In this document: in pieces, positions 7,056-15,588 of the stretch
Position numbering within the stretch: position 1 is the stretch's first letter
Layout of the letters: the number at the start of each line of letters is the position of its first letter
Origin: Nostoc sp. GT001
GTDB lineage: Bacteria > Cyanobacteriota > Cyanobacteriia > Cyanobacteriales > Nostocaceae
NCBI RefSeq assembly: GCF_030382115.1
Contig: NZ_JAUDRJ010000003.1
Span: 2,804,013 to 2,836,226 of the forward strand
Direction: 5' to 3'
Length of the DNA: 32,214 nt
Made by a program: the position numbers and the translations under genes
Notes under the pieces: model-generated
What the model was told of the DNA's origin: nothing
The model's input: only the letters and a program-made list of their open reading frames with translations
The model's database searches: none

Positions 7056-8660
7056 CTAATCGTTTTTCGGGGGTTCTAATCGCTGAAAAACAGGTTGGTG
7101 TTTACCCAACTGTTGCTTGCTCGATAGTAGTCCCCATGTAGCATGGGTGGCAAAAGGAGCATTAACTGAACTTTCTATTCGATCATTAAAGTTTATTCCA
7201 AAGCCCAACTGCTGATAAATATCGCTGCTGATGTTCGGAATAATTGGGGATAGCAGATAAGCTGCTAGTCTAACCGATTCTAGAACTGCGTAGAGAACCT
7301 TTTCCACCGACTCCTGCTGTCCCTGTTTATATAATGACCAAGGAGCCTGTTCATCAATAAACTTATTACTGGCTTGCGCCAATGAAAGTATGACCACGCA
7401 GGCTTGACTGAAAGCTAGCTCTTGGTATGCTTGTTTTACCTGTTCCCCTAAACGTAAACCAATTGCTTTCAAAGGATTTTCGTCAGGAATCCCTTCATTG
7501 CCTATTGATGGGACATTATTCTCAGCACAGTACTTTTTCACCATGCTCAAAGTGCGATTGAGCAAATTACCTAAATCATTTGCCAAATCTGCATTCAGAA
7601 CATTAATGAACCTAACTTCATTAAAATCTCCATCTTTGCCAAATTCGATTTCCTTAAGGAAGTAATAACGAACGGCATCACTACCATAGCTCTTAACTAA
7701 TGCCACAGGATCAAGGGTGTTACCCAGACTTTTGCCCATCTTCTGCCCGTCTTTAGTCAAAAAGCCATGCCCAAAGACTTTCTCTGGCAAGGGTAAGCCT
7801 GCTGACAACAGCATTGCTGGCCAGTAAACTGCATGAAAGCGCAGAATATCTTTACCAATTAGGTGCAAGTTGATTGGCCACCATGTTTCTAACGCATTTG
7901 CTAAAGTCGGTTCTGCATCTGGTTCTAGTAATGCTGTGACATAACCTAGCAGCGCATCAAACCAAACATAGAGAGTGTGTTTGGGATCAACTGGTACGGG
8001 AAAACCCCAATCTAAATTCACTCGTGAAATGGAAAAGTCTTGCAGTCCTTGATTGACAAAGCTGAGGACTTCGTTGCGCCGACTTTCTGGTTGAATAAAA
8101 TCCGGTTTAGATTGATAAAATTCTGTCAGCTTAGTTTGATATTTGGATAAGCGGAAAAAATAGTTTTGTTCGTCTCGCCACTCCACTTCTTTGTTAGTAT
8201 GAATTGGGCAACGGTGTCCTTCTAGCAGATCCCGTTCTTCTTTGAATTCTTCGCAAGATACGCAGTACCAGCCTTGTTGTTGTCCTTGGTAAATATCACC
8301 AGATTCCCAGACTCGCTCAAAGAATTCTTTCACGATCGCTTGATGACGAGGCGCAGTAGTCCGACTAAAGCGATCGTATTGGATGTCTAATAATTGCCAT
8401 AAACTTACGAAACTAGGGACAATTTCATCACAAAATTCTTGTGGCGCTTTCCCTAAACTTTCTGCCGATCGCTGAATTTTTTGCCCATGTTCATCTGTAC
8501 CTGTAATTAGTAATACTTGATATCCCAGTAATCTCTGAAACCGCGCCACTACATCGGCTGCGATCGTCGTATAAGCACTACCTATATGAGGGACATCGTT
8601 TACATAATATAGGGGTGTGGTCAGCGCAAATGTCAATTCTTTTTTATTCACTAGATTCAT
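7056..8660 (-). CDS. metG: Methionyl-tRNA synthetase
   Basis: Cytosolic class I enzyme charging tRNA-Met, including the initiator. The 534-residue product has the HIGH-type motif HIGS (25-28), ITGTDEHG (52-59) and the KMSKS motif as KMGKS (307-311). A connective-peptide zinc site is formed by CVSC (133-136) and CPIH (151-154). The anticodon-binding helical domain follows, with NLLNRTLSM and the conserved EQAPWSLYK. The protein ends without the C-terminal tRNA-binding (EMAP/Trbp111-like) domain, as in other short bacterial MetRS forms. The ATG at 8660 is preceded by an A/T-rich leader containing the palindrome TAAAACGTTTTA. Confidence 0.96.
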   Translation of the reverse strand: MNLVNKKELTFALTTPLYYVNDVPHIGSAYTTIAADVVARFQRLLGYQVLLITGTDEHGQKIQRSAESLGKAPQEFCDEIVPSFVSLWQLLDIQYDRFSRTTAPRHQAIVKEFFERVWESGDIYQGQQQGWYCVSCEEFKEERDLLEGHRCPIHTNKEVEWRDEQNYFFRLSKYQTKLTEFYQSKPDFIQPESRRNEVLSFVNQGLQDFSISRVNLDWGFPVPVDPKHTLYVWFDALLGYVTALLEPDAEPTLANALETWWPINLHLIGKDILRFHAVYWPAMLLSAGLPLPEKVFGHGFLTKDGQKMGKSLGNTLDPVALVKSYGSDAVRYYFLKEIEFGKDGDFNEVRFINVLNADLANDLGNLLNRTLSMVKKYCAENNVPSIGNEGIPDENPLKAIGLRLGEQVKQAYQELAFSQACVVILSLAQASNKFIDEQAPWSLYKQGQQESVEKVLYAVLESVRLAAYLLSPIIPNISSDIYQQLGFGINFNDRIESSVNAPFATHATWGLLSSKQQLGKHQPVFQRLEPPKND

Positions 8661-8681
8661 ACAAAATAAAAATTAACTTAT

Positions 8682-8693
8682 TAAAACGTTTTA
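8682..8693. promoter_or_regulatory. 12-bp palindrome in the metG leader
   Basis: TAAAACGTTTTA is a perfect palindrome 21 bases upstream of the metG ATG. It may be part of the promoter region or an operator; nothing else supports a function. Confidence 0.25.
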
Positions 8694-9039
8694 TATCTTA
8701 GCTTTTATCGGCAAAACCAGGCAATTATACAATATTATTACCATTTTTTCCAATAACATCTTCATACTAGCAAATTTATCAAGTCCAGAATTGTTTTGTA
8801 ATATGCATCAATTAAACTCATTTTTACCTAAAAAATGGAAATTCACTAATCATAATTTTTTTGAATAGTTTGTATTAGATATTATTGTGATCGAGAATAC
8901 ATAATCAAGATTACAGAAAATCTAGTTGCTTTTGTAGATTAGATATTTCTATCTTAAGACGGTCATGGCATTAGTAAAGAAATGTAAAAATTAAATTAAG
9001 ACAAATTGCCATATTTACCGGAAAATATATTGATTAGGT
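8694..9039. other. A/T-rich divergent intergenic region
   Basis: About 350 bases between metG (leftward) and the acyltransferase (rightward). It is very rich in A and T with no coding frame, RNA gene or tandem repeat that I can support. It must carry both promoters; I could not place a convincing -35/-10 pair. Confidence 0.4.
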
Positions 9040-9765
9040 ATGAGTGGAAATAGCCCCCTAGAGATTTCTCGCGCTTTAGTGGCGGCATTCTCAACGCAAA
9101 TGTTCCGCTATTACGAAGACCGCATTCCCCAGGATGCGAGCGTCTTGGTAGTCAGCAATCACCGCAGCTTTATGGATGCACTGATTTTAATGGCGGCGTT
9201 ATCGAGTCCGATTCGCTTTGCTTGCCATCACTACATGGGACAAGTTCCAGTCATGCGAGAGATTGTCACTGGACAATTGGGGTGTTTCCCCTTGGAAGAT
9301 ACTCAAAACCGTCAGCAAAGCTTTTTTTCGCAGTCACAGGTGCTATTGCAGTCCAAGCAGATGGTGGGAGTATTTCCAGAAGGAACTGCACCAATGGTGA
9401 AATTTACTCAGCCAAGCCAGGTGGGTGAGTTTCAGCGGGGATTTGCCCATTTGGCATTACGAGCGAATGTGCAGGATTTAGCTATTTTGCCGATCGCGAT
9501 CGCCTCCTTAGAAGAAGTAAACACCAATGGCTTCCCATTAAGACTTTTGAGTGTATTCGACCCTTCAGAACCTTTATTTAATCAAAATGGTTGGCATCCC
9601 TTGGTAATTTATCGTCGAGTTGCCGTGTTAATCGGTCGTCCTTATTGGATTACGCCCCAACATCATAAAAAATATCACGGCAAACAAGCCAGAACTGTTG
9701 TGGCTGAACTGACAGAACACTGTCAGGGTGAAATTAGCAATTTACTGCTTCAAGGTTGCTATTAA
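9040..9765 (+). CDS. PlsC-like (LPLAT) acyltransferase
   Basis: Predicted glycerolipid or related O-acyltransferase, 241 residues. The LPLAT blocks are visible: SNHRSFMD (39-46, catalytic His41 and Asp46, the HX4D motif), GCFPLED (81-87) and VFPEGT (111-116). Some hydrophobic stretches suggest membrane association, but there is no clear signal peptide. The acceptor is unknown. The gene is 253 bases ahead of a phytyl-ester-synthase-like hydrolase on the same strand; in plants an acyltransferase and this hydrolase are fused in one protein. This acyltransferase has the PlsC-type FPEGT motif and is distinct from the plsC at 23162-23800. The ATG at 9040 fits the family start. Confidence 0.82.
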   Translation: MSGNSPLEISRALVAAFSTQMFRYYEDRIPQDASVLVVSNHRSFMDALILMAALSSPIRFACHHYMGQVPVMREIVTGQLGCFPLEDTQNRQQSFFSQSQVLLQSKQMVGVFPEGTAPMVKFTQPSQVGEFQRGFAHLALRANVQDLAILPIAIASLEEVNTNGFPLRLLSVFDPSEPLFNQNGWHPLVIYRRVAVLIGRPYWITPQHHKKYHGKQARTVVAELTEHCQGEISNLLLQGCY

Positions 9766-9775
9766 AGTTATTCGA

Positions 9776-9860
9776 TTTTGGACTTCGGCTCCTTTCGACT
9801 TCGCTACCTCGGCTTCGCTCGGCACAAGTCAAGGCAAGCCGCTCAGTCGAACAATTTTGG
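9776..9860. repeat. CTTCG-rich intergenic repeat
   Basis: A block built from related words (GACTTCGGCTC, CGACTTCGCTAC, CTCGGCTTCGCTCGGC) followed by ACAAGTCAAGGC. It resembles the shorter repeat at 9968-10005 and 15441-15478 and is typical of dispersed short repeats in Nostoc intergenic DNA. Confidence 0.5.
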
Positions 9861-9967
9861 ATTGTCTGCAAAACTTTGACTAGCTTGTTCTGATACTTTT
9901 TTGTTTTTGCTCAAAAGTACCGAAGTTAATACAAGCAACAATTCGCAGTCCAAAAGTTTTATACCAT

Positions 9968-10020
9968 TGACTAATACTTCGACTACGCTCAGTACAAGTG
10001 ACCAATGACTAATGACTAAT
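9968..10020. repeat. Dispersed repeat plus ATGACTA heptamers running into the hydrolase start
   Basis: The 38 bases at 9968-10005 recur exactly, in inverse orientation, at 15441-15478. They lead into tandem heptamers (ATGACTA) at 10005-10018, and the next copy supplies the ATG of the hydrolase gene at 10019. Confidence 0.75.
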
Positions 10021-10822
10021 GACTATCACAGAAGTTGAGCTAAACCCTTGTTTTCTGACTCCTAAACGAGTACAGCCAGAGTATCCGCTATTGGTATATT
10101 TGCCGGGAATGGATGGAACTGGTCAACTATTGCGATCGCAAACCGCAGGATTAGAAACTGGCTTTGATGTGCGCTCGTTGGCGCTTCCCCGGAAAGACCT
10201 TAATACTTGGGATACCCTAACTAAGAGTGTATTGGACTTGATCGACGCCGAATTAGAAAAAAGTTCTCAGAGACCAGTTTACTTGTGTGGTGAGTCCTTT
10301 GGTGGTTGCTTGGCAATGAAAGTGGCAATCCAAGCACCCCATTTATTTAAGCGAATTATCCTAATTAATCCAGCTTCGTCCTTTCAACTTCGCCCTTGGT
10401 TAAGTTGGGCATCCCAGCTAACTTACTTAGTGCCAACAGGATTGTATGATATTGGCGCACTAGGCTTGTTGCCATTTTTAGCATCTTTGTCACGCATTTC
10501 TCGGAGCGATCGCCACGATTTGCTGAAAACTATGCGTTCTGTCCCGGCAGAAACCGTTCTTTGGCGGTTGTCTTTACTGCGAGAGTTTGATATTGATGAG
10601 GAAAAGTTAAGGCGTTTAACTCAACCAGTTTTGTTGATTGCTGGTGCTAGCGATCGCCTTTTGCCTTCTGTAAGTGAAGTCAACCGGATAGCTAACATCT
10701 TACCAAATAACAAGATTGTAGTGTTGCCCAATTGTGGACACGCTTGCTTACTAGAGCAAGATACTAATCTCTATGAAATTCTTAAGGATAACGACTTTTT
10801 AGAAAGTAAAGCTAATAGCTGA
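10019..10822 (+). CDS. Alpha/beta hydrolase resembling the N-terminal half of phytyl ester synthases
   Basis: A 267-residue alpha/beta hydrolase of the plant ELT/phytyl ester synthase type. Visible motifs are LLVYLPGMDGTG (24-35), which strongly recalls the LPGIDGTG signature of plant PES1/PES2, the nucleophile elbow CGESFGG with Ser93, LINPASSF (115-122), Asp212 in GASDRLLP and His241 in NCGHACLLE. Plant PES proteins acylate phytol and glycerolipids and carry a C-terminal acyltransferase; here an acyltransferase gene lies immediately upstream on the same strand. A role in phytyl-ester or acyl-lipid turnover is inference. The ATG at 10019 is formed by a heptamer repeat; two upstream repeat ATGs are out of frame and stop quickly. 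A generic esterase is the alternative. Confidence 0.75.
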   Translation: MTITEVELNPCFLTPKRVQPEYPLLVYLPGMDGTGQLLRSQTAGLETGFDVRSLALPRKDLNTWDTLTKSVLDLIDAELEKSSQRPVYLCGESFGGCLAMKVAIQAPHLFKRIILINPASSFQLRPWLSWASQLTYLVPTGLYDIGALGLLPFLASLSRISRSDRHDLLKTMRSVPAETVLWRLSLLREFDIDEEKLRRLTQPVLLIAGASDRLLPSVSEVNRIANILPNNKIVVLPNCGHACLLEQDTNLYEILKDNDFLESKANS

Positions 10823-11130
10823 GGTAGGATTAGATGAATATACAGAATTACTTACATAATAAGATTTGATTGCTGGTAATTGATAAAACAAGATTGCAAA
10901 TAAAAGTGGCGTTCTTATTCCAGACCTCCTCATTATTTTAGAAGTTAAAGTGTTCTTGAATTAGGTTATCAGTGCTTAAATCAAAATCTCTGTCATCCAT
11001 CTTATGTCTATAGTTAAAGCTCATAATAATTCCTATTGGCTCTGACGAATTGTACTTATGGAGAGATGTCAAAGCCACTCAAACTTCGCTAAAACCAAAA
11101 GAGAGAGGCTTTACAAGATGGTGTCAAGCA
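10823..11130. other. Intergenic region, no gene seen
   Basis: A/T-rich, no RNA gene or repeat recognised. The EcsC-like frame can be extended upstream to TTG at 11050, and some of this stretch may therefore be coded; I favour the ATG at 11131. Confidence 0.35.
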
Positions 11131-12297
11131 ATGGCAGACAAACCCCAAGAAATAGAGGTGAATAAATTAGTTAATTCACCCAGAGAAATTCCAGAAGCAG
11201 GAATTCAGGCTCAATCATCAATAGAAAATGAACCGTCTATAGTAGAGTCTTTGATTAAAACTGTGGCTGAGACTGGCCAAGCAGTTTTAGACACAGCAAT
11301 AGGGGTGGGAGAAGTGACGGCGAAAGAAACACACAAGTTTATTGAGCAAACAACTCAAACCAGCGGTCAGGTTGTGAATCGCCTTAGCGAAAATTGGCTG
11401 ATTAGAAAACTATCTGGAGTCTTAAATCTCAATTGGCTCATTAACGATACTAACCTTGTTGATTTAGAACAAGCAGAAGCAGCGGTAAACAAGCTTAAGA
11501 AACAGTATCCAAATGAATCACCCAGCCAGCTTGCTCATCGAATCATGGTGGAAAAAGCAACTCAAGCAGCCACAGTTGGACTAGCCACTAGTTTTTTGCC
11601 AGGAATAGCAGTGGCATTGTTGGCAATTGATTTAACAGCCACAACAAAATTGCAGTCAGAAATGCTTTATCAAATTGCATCTGTCTACGGGCTAGATTTA
11701 AAAGATCCTGCTCGTAAAGGTGAAATTTTAGCAATTTTTGGGTTGGCTTTGGGTGGAGGGCGTTTATTGAAAGCTGCCGGGTTAGGCTTGCTGCGAAATG
11801 TGCCCTTGGCGGGTGCAGTTATTGGAGCTAGTTCAAATGCAACAATGATCTATTCATTGGGGTATGCTGCTTGTAGATTTTACGAAACCAAGCTGGATGA
11901 ATCTACTTCCCTAGCATCACCACAGACGTTGGCAACATTAAAAGCCGAAAGTGAAAAGTATCTAGAAAGTGCGATCGCTCAAGAAGCCGTCATGGATCAA
12001 ATCTTAGTTCACATGATTTTAGCTAGTCATCCAGATAAGACTTTGGAAGAAATTTTGCCAGAATTACAAGCTGTAAAACTCAGTCCTACCTCGTTGGATG
12101 CCATTGCCCAAAATATCAAATCACCTAAGTCTTTAGATATACTGCTCAATCAGCTGAATCGTGATTTTGCCATGCCATTACTGGCTCAGTGTAAAAAAAT
12201 TGTCCAGCTTGACAAAAAGACTACACCACTTGAGCAAGAAATAATCGCAGCGATCGCCAGCAAATTTGACATTGATACAAACAAAATTGTGGGATAG
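11131..12297 (+). CDS. EcsC/DUF697-like membrane-associated protein
   Basis: A 388-residue protein from ATG 11131. The N-terminal 90 residues are polar, with helical VAETGQAVLD/GEVTAKETHKFIEQ segments. The centre contains VGLATSFLPGIAVALLAIDL (hydrophobic), KLQSEMLYQIASVYGLDL and a Gly-rich hydrophobic segment (FGLALGGGRLLKAAGLGLL, then VPLAGAVIGASSNATMIYSLG). This pattern fits EcsC-family or DUF697-type proteins, whose function is poorly known; it probably associates with the membrane. The C-terminus is helical, with a segment resembling tellurite-resistance TerB-like helices. A TTG at 11050 would add 27 residues of unconvincing composition. No Shine-Dalgarno settles the start. I cannot assign a process. 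Confidence 0.65.
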   Translation: MADKPQEIEVNKLVNSPREIPEAGIQAQSSIENEPSIVESLIKTVAETGQAVLDTAIGVGEVTAKETHKFIEQTTQTSGQVVNRLSENWLIRKLSGVLNLNWLINDTNLVDLEQAEAAVNKLKKQYPNESPSQLAHRIMVEKATQAATVGLATSFLPGIAVALLAIDLTATTKLQSEMLYQIASVYGLDLKDPARKGEILAIFGLALGGGRLLKAAGLGLLRNVPLAGAVIGASSNATMIYSLGYAACRFYETKLDESTSLASPQTLATLKAESEKYLESAIAQEAVMDQILVHMILASHPDKTLEEILPELQAVKLSPTSLDAIAQNIKSPKSLDILLNQLNRDFAMPLLAQCKKIVQLDKKTTPLEQEIIAAIASKFDIDTNKIVG

Positions 12298-12328
12298 GCA
12301 TGGGGCAAGAAGCAGGACGTAAAAAAAT

Positions 12329-12474
12329 CTGACTTTTCACGGCATCTGGAAAACCTCTCTCTAAATCTCTCTCCTAAAAGGAGAGAGACTTTGAATTTTC
12401 CCACTTCCCGCCCCAGGAAGGGGGTTAGGGGGTTAGGTTTTTGGTGGACTTTTCCACATAACGCGAAAAGTCAG
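12329..12474. mobile_element. 146-bp MITE-like element with TIRs and 10-bp direct flanks
   Basis: The ends are inverted repeats of 25 bases matching at 21 positions (12329-12353 and 12450-12474), starting CTGACTTTTC. Identical GTAAAAAAAT sequences flank it at 12319-12328 and 12475-12484, as expected of a target-site duplication. Inside is a 10-bp stem, TCTCTCTCCT/AGGAGAGAGA (12366-12388), and a G-rich tract. It has no coding capacity, so it would be a non-autonomous element moved by a transposase elsewhere. Confidence 0.65.
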
Positions 12475-12497
12475 GTAAAAAAATGGAGATCATAACT

Positions 12498-12528
12498 TCA
12501 TTAACGAGTATCCAAGACTCGTTAATGA
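12498..12528. promoter_or_regulatory. 12-bp perfect inverted repeat upstream of pepA
   Basis: TCATTAACGAGT (12498-12509) and ACTCGTTAATGA (12517-12528) flank a 7-base loop. It lies about 135 bases before the pepA ATG and just outside the MITE-like element. No T-tract follows on the plus strand, so an operator or leader hairpin is more likely than a terminator. Confidence 0.4.
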
Positions 12529-12570
12529 GTGCTATTTATACCAATTGGCTAAATTATAGCTACTAACCAC

Positions 12571-12606
12571 TGCTTCCCCATGCCCAATACCCGTCCCCTC
12601 ACCATG
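12571..12606. repeat. CCCAAT-type short tandem repeat
   Basis: C-rich words (CCCCATGCCCAATACCCGTCCCC) related to those at 14226-14254 (CCCCATACCCAATGCCCAA). This is a degenerate Nostoc-type tandem repeat in the pepA leader. Confidence 0.45.
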
Positions 12607-12663
12607 AAACAAGAATTTTGAGCAATACTGGTACAAGAAGGAATATTTACACAAAATCCCAAA

Positions 12664-14145
12664 ATGACAATTCAACCTAGTGATAAGCCTTTACTAGAGT
12701 GGGCAGGCGATAGTTTGGCAATTGGATTATTTGAAGATGCAGTAGAGTTAACCGGAGAACTAGCTACTTTAGATCAAAAGTTTTCTGGGGTATTAAAAGA
12801 ACTGATTACTGAAGAAGAATTTAAAGGTAAAGCCAATAGCACTATTTTCACCCGTGTAAATGCTGGTAGCCCAGTGCGGAAATTGATTTTGGTAGGTTTA
12901 GGTAAACCAGATGCACTAAAACTAGATACTCTGCGTCGCGCGGCGGCAGCTGTAGCTAGGGTAGGAAAAAAGCAGAAAAGCAAAATTTTGGGTTTTAGTT
13001 TTCCATTGTGGAACAACGATCCAGCAGCCAGTGCCCAAGCGATCGCAGAAGGTGTGGAATTAGCACTTTACCAAGATATTCGCTTTAAATCCGAACCAGA
13101 AGATAAAGGTTCACAAATAGAAAGTATAGATTTACTGGGTTTTGATGGACAAGAAGCCGCCATTACCCGCGCCAATCAAATTGTTTCCGGGGTAAATTTG
13201 GCACGGCAATTAGTGGCAGCACCAGCCAACGCGGTAACACCAATTACTTTAGCTGAAACTGCTCAAGCGATCGCCAAGGAATACGGTTTGCAACTAGAAA
13301 TTCTGGAGCGAGAAGACTGTGAAAAGTTAGGCATGGGTGCATTTTTGGGAGTAGCCCAAGCTTCCGATTTGCCACCAAAATTCATTCACCTAACTTACAA
13401 GCCAGAAGGTACACCCAAAAAGAAATTAGCAATTATTGGTAAAGGTTTAACCTTCGACTCCGGCGGACTTAACATTAAAGGTGCTGGTAGCGGCATCGAA
13501 ACCATGAAAATTGACATGGGCGGTGCAGCTGCTACCTTGGGCGCAGCAAAAGCAATTGCTCAAATTAAGCCAGATTCGGAAGTTCACTTCATCTCAGCAG
13601 CGACCGAAAACATGATTAGCGGTCACGCCATGCACCCTGGAGACGTTCTCACAGCATCAAATGGCAAAACAATTGAAGTCAACAACACCGACGCAGAAGG
13701 ACGTTTGACCTTAGCAGATGCTTTGGTGTATGCCGACAAATTGGGATTAGATGCGATCGTTGATTTAGCCACCCTGACTGGTGCCAACGTCATTGCATTA
13801 GGTGAAGATATTGCTGGTTTGTACACTCCCGATGAAGGTGTTGCTTCCCAAATCGAAAAAGCTGCTCAAACTTCAGGGGAAAAGATTTGGCGGATGCCAA
13901 TGGAAGAAAAATATTTTGAAGGGTTAAAGTCTGGTATAGCGGACATGAAAAATACAGGGCCGCGTCCAGGTGGTGCAATTACTGCTGCCCTTTTCCTCAA
14001 GCAATTCGTCAAACAAACCCCTTGGGCACACATAGATATTGCTGGCCCAGTGTGGACAGATAAAGAAAATGGCTACAACAGCGCAGGGGCAACTGGCTAC
14101 GGTGTTCGGACACTAGTTGATTGGGTGTTGGGAAGTGGTGAATAG
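12664..14145 (+). CDS. pepA: Leucyl aminopeptidase (M17)
   Basis: Cytosolic two-metal aminopeptidase releasing N-terminal residues, 493 residues, close to the usual bacterial length. The M17 metal ligands and catalytic residues can be read off: Lys260 and Asp265 in [10 protein letters not shown], Lys272, Asp284 in KIDMGG, then Asp343 and Glu345 with Arg347 in the signature NTDAEGRL (341-348). The N-terminal alpha/beta domain is normal. In some bacteria PepA also binds DNA, but nothing here tests this. The ATG at 12664 follows an A/T-rich leader; the gene is flanked by repeats on both sides, so it is probably its own transcription unit. Confidence 0.95.
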   Translation: MTIQPSDKPLLEWAGDSLAIGLFEDAVELTGELATLDQKFSGVLKELITEEEFKGKANSTIFTRVNAGSPVRKLILVGLGKPDALKLDTLRRAAAAVARVGKKQKSKILGFSFPLWNNDPAASAQAIAEGVELALYQDIRFKSEPEDKGSQIESIDLLGFDGQEAAITRANQIVSGVNLARQLVAAPANAVTPITLAETAQAIAKEYGLQLEILEREDCEKLGMGAFLGVAQASDLPPKFIHLTYKPEGTPKKKLAIIGKGLTFDSGGLNIKGAGSGIETMKIDMGGAAATLGAAKAIAQIKPDSEVHFISAATENMISGHAMHPGDVLTASNGKTIEVNNTDAEGRLTLADALVYADKLGLDAIVDLATLTGANVIALGEDIAGLYTPDEGVASQIEKAAQTSGEKIWRMPMEEKYFEGLKSGIADMKNTGPRPGGAITAALFLKQFVKQTPWAHIDIAGPVWTDKENGYNSAGATGYGVRTLVDWVLGSGE

Positions 14146-14151
14146 GGAGTG

Positions 14152-14256
14152 AAGAAGGGAATAGGGTACAGGTTACAGGGTACAGATTATTCCCTATCAC
14201 CTGTCACCTTTCCCCTAATGTCAATGCCCCATACCCAATGCCCAATACCCAACAAT
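14152..14256. repeat. Tandem-repeat block between pepA and plsX
   Basis: Words such as GGGTACAGGTTACAGGGTACAG are followed by the inverse type (CCTATCACCTGTCACC) and CCCAATACCCAA units. The two halves could pair in RNA. It belongs to the same class as the blocks at 12571, 15410 and 16586. The remaining bases to 14386 contain a TAAAAT (14354-14359) that could be the plsX -10 element; no good -35 goes with it. Confidence 0.5.
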
Positions 14257-14386
14257 TCGTGCTATCTTGAGCTTGCCAGCAAAAATTGTTGCAATAGTAA
14301 CAGAATTAATTTGGCGGTCAGAAAATTAAGCTTTTTCGGGCTTTGCCATCTGGTAAAATTTGTAAGGTTTCTAGAAGCTGTGAGCA

Positions 14387-15409
14387 ATGGGATCGACTCG
14401 CGTACGGATCGCAATTGACGCAATGGGAGGGGATCATGCACCCGGTGAAATCGTTGCTGGCGCATTGCGGGCAAGAGAAGAATTGGGTGTAGATATATTG
14501 TTGGTTGGCGATCCCCAACAAATAGAAGCTGCCTTGCCATCAAAAACAAGTTTAGGGCAGGTGGAGATCGTAACTGCGGAGGAGGCGATCGCTATGGATG
14601 AGGAGCCTTTAAATGCAGTTAGACGCAAACGCAAGGCTTCTATCAATGTGGCGATGGATTTAGTCAAGCAGGAAAAGGCAGATGCCGTATTTTCTGCCGG
14701 CCACTCTGGGGCAGCTATGGCATCAGCTTTGCTCCGCTTAGGACGATTACCAGGAATCGATCGCCCAGCGATCGGGACAGTTTTCCCCACGATTATTGCT
14801 GGTAAGCCAGTGCTAGTACTTGATGTCGGCGCAAATGTAGATTGCCGTCCCAAGTTTTTAGAGCAGTTTGGCGTTATGGGATCGGCTTACAGTAAGTATG
14901 TCTTGGGTACAGCTGAACCGAAGGTGGGTTTGCTGAATATCGGTGAAGAAGACTCGAAAGGCAATGATGCAGCAGTCCGCGCCCACCAACTGCTACGCGA
15001 AAATTCCCAAATTAATTTTATTGGCAATGCTGAAGGGCGTGATGTGCTTTCTGGTCGCTTTGATGTGATTGTCTGCGATGGCTTTGTAGGTAATGTATTG
15101 TTAAAATTTGCCGAAGCCGTTGGAGAAGTGATTCTGCAAATTCTGCGGGAAGAATTACCCCAAGGATTGCACGGTCAAATAGGTTCCGCACTCTTAAAAC
15201 CAAACCTGAAGCGGATTAAGCAGCGAATGGATCACGCAGAACATGGTGGTGCTTTACTGCTAGGCGTGGCAGGAGTCTGTTTTATTGGTCACGGTAGCTC
15301 CCAAGCACCTTCAATTTTTAATGCAATTCGCATGGCAAAAGAAGCTGTTGACAACCAGGTGATACAACGAATTCAGTCCCAATATATCCTAGAGCGCGAG
15401 AGCGGTTAG
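14387..15409 (+). CDS. plsX: Phosphate acyltransferase PlsX
   Basis: Converts acyl-ACP and phosphate to acyl-phosphate, the acyl donor for PlsY in phosphatidic acid synthesis; a peripheral membrane enzyme. The 340-residue product has the family signatures IAIDAMGGDHAPGEIV (8-23), LLVGDPQ (40-46), SAGHSGAAMASALLRLGR and a long DVGANVDC segment. The length is normal. It starts the cluster plsX-fabH-fabD. The ATG at 14387 is well supported; an upstream GTG at 14380 is out of frame. The rpmF gene that adjoins plsX in many proteobacteria is absent. Confidence 0.96.
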   Translation: MGSTRVRIAIDAMGGDHAPGEIVAGALRAREELGVDILLVGDPQQIEAALPSKTSLGQVEIVTAEEAIAMDEEPLNAVRRKRKASINVAMDLVKQEKADAVFSAGHSGAAMASALLRLGRLPGIDRPAIGTVFPTIIAGKPVLVLDVGANVDCRPKFLEQFGVMGSAYSKYVLGTAEPKVGLLNIGEEDSKGNDAAVRAHQLLRENSQINFIGNAEGRDVLSGRFDVIVCDGFVGNVLLKFAEAVGEVILQILREELPQGLHGQIGSALLKPNLKRIKQRMDHAEHGGALLLGVAGVCFIGHGSSQAPSIFNAIRMAKEAVDNQVIQRIQSQYILERESG

Positions 15410-15566
15410 TCATTGGTCATTGGTCATTCGTCATTGGTTATTGGTCACTTGTACTGAGCGTAGTCGAAGTATTAGTCATTGGTCATTTGTAAAGGACAAC
15501 TGACAAGTGATAAAGGACAACTGACAAAGGACAAAGGACAAAGGACAAAGGACAAAAGACAAAAAG
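15410..15566. repeat. Short tandem repeats (TTGGTCA and GGACAAA types) with a dispersed 38-bp unit
   Basis: Heptamers of TTGGTCA/ATTGGTC type run through 15413-15445. The 38 bases at 15441-15478 are the exact inverse copy of 9968-10005. From 15492 the repeat changes to GGACAA-based units, with four tandem AGGACAA copies near 15535-15560. Nearly the whole plsX-fabH gap is repeat. Confidence 0.8.
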
Positions 15567-15588
15567 CTGATAGCTTGGGAGATTAAGA

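Noticed and set aside
9040..9765. Assignment to the slr2103-type DGAT2/PES acyltransferase
   Set aside because: The protein has PlsC-type NHRSFMD and FPEGT motifs, which do not fit my recollection of the DGAT2-like motifs in that group.
11050..11130. TTG-start extension of the EcsC-like gene
   Set aside because: The extra 27 residues have no family-like pattern and there is no ribosome-binding site; ATG 11131 is simpler, though not proven.
14434..14853. 139-codon minus-strand frame within plsX
   Set aside because: Opposite-strand shadow of plsX; Ser/Ala/Thr-rich with no motif.
15410..15566. Possible CRISPR array
   Set aside because: The units are 7 bases long and contiguous, without the 28-37 base repeats and unique spacers of a CRISPR; no cas gene is near.
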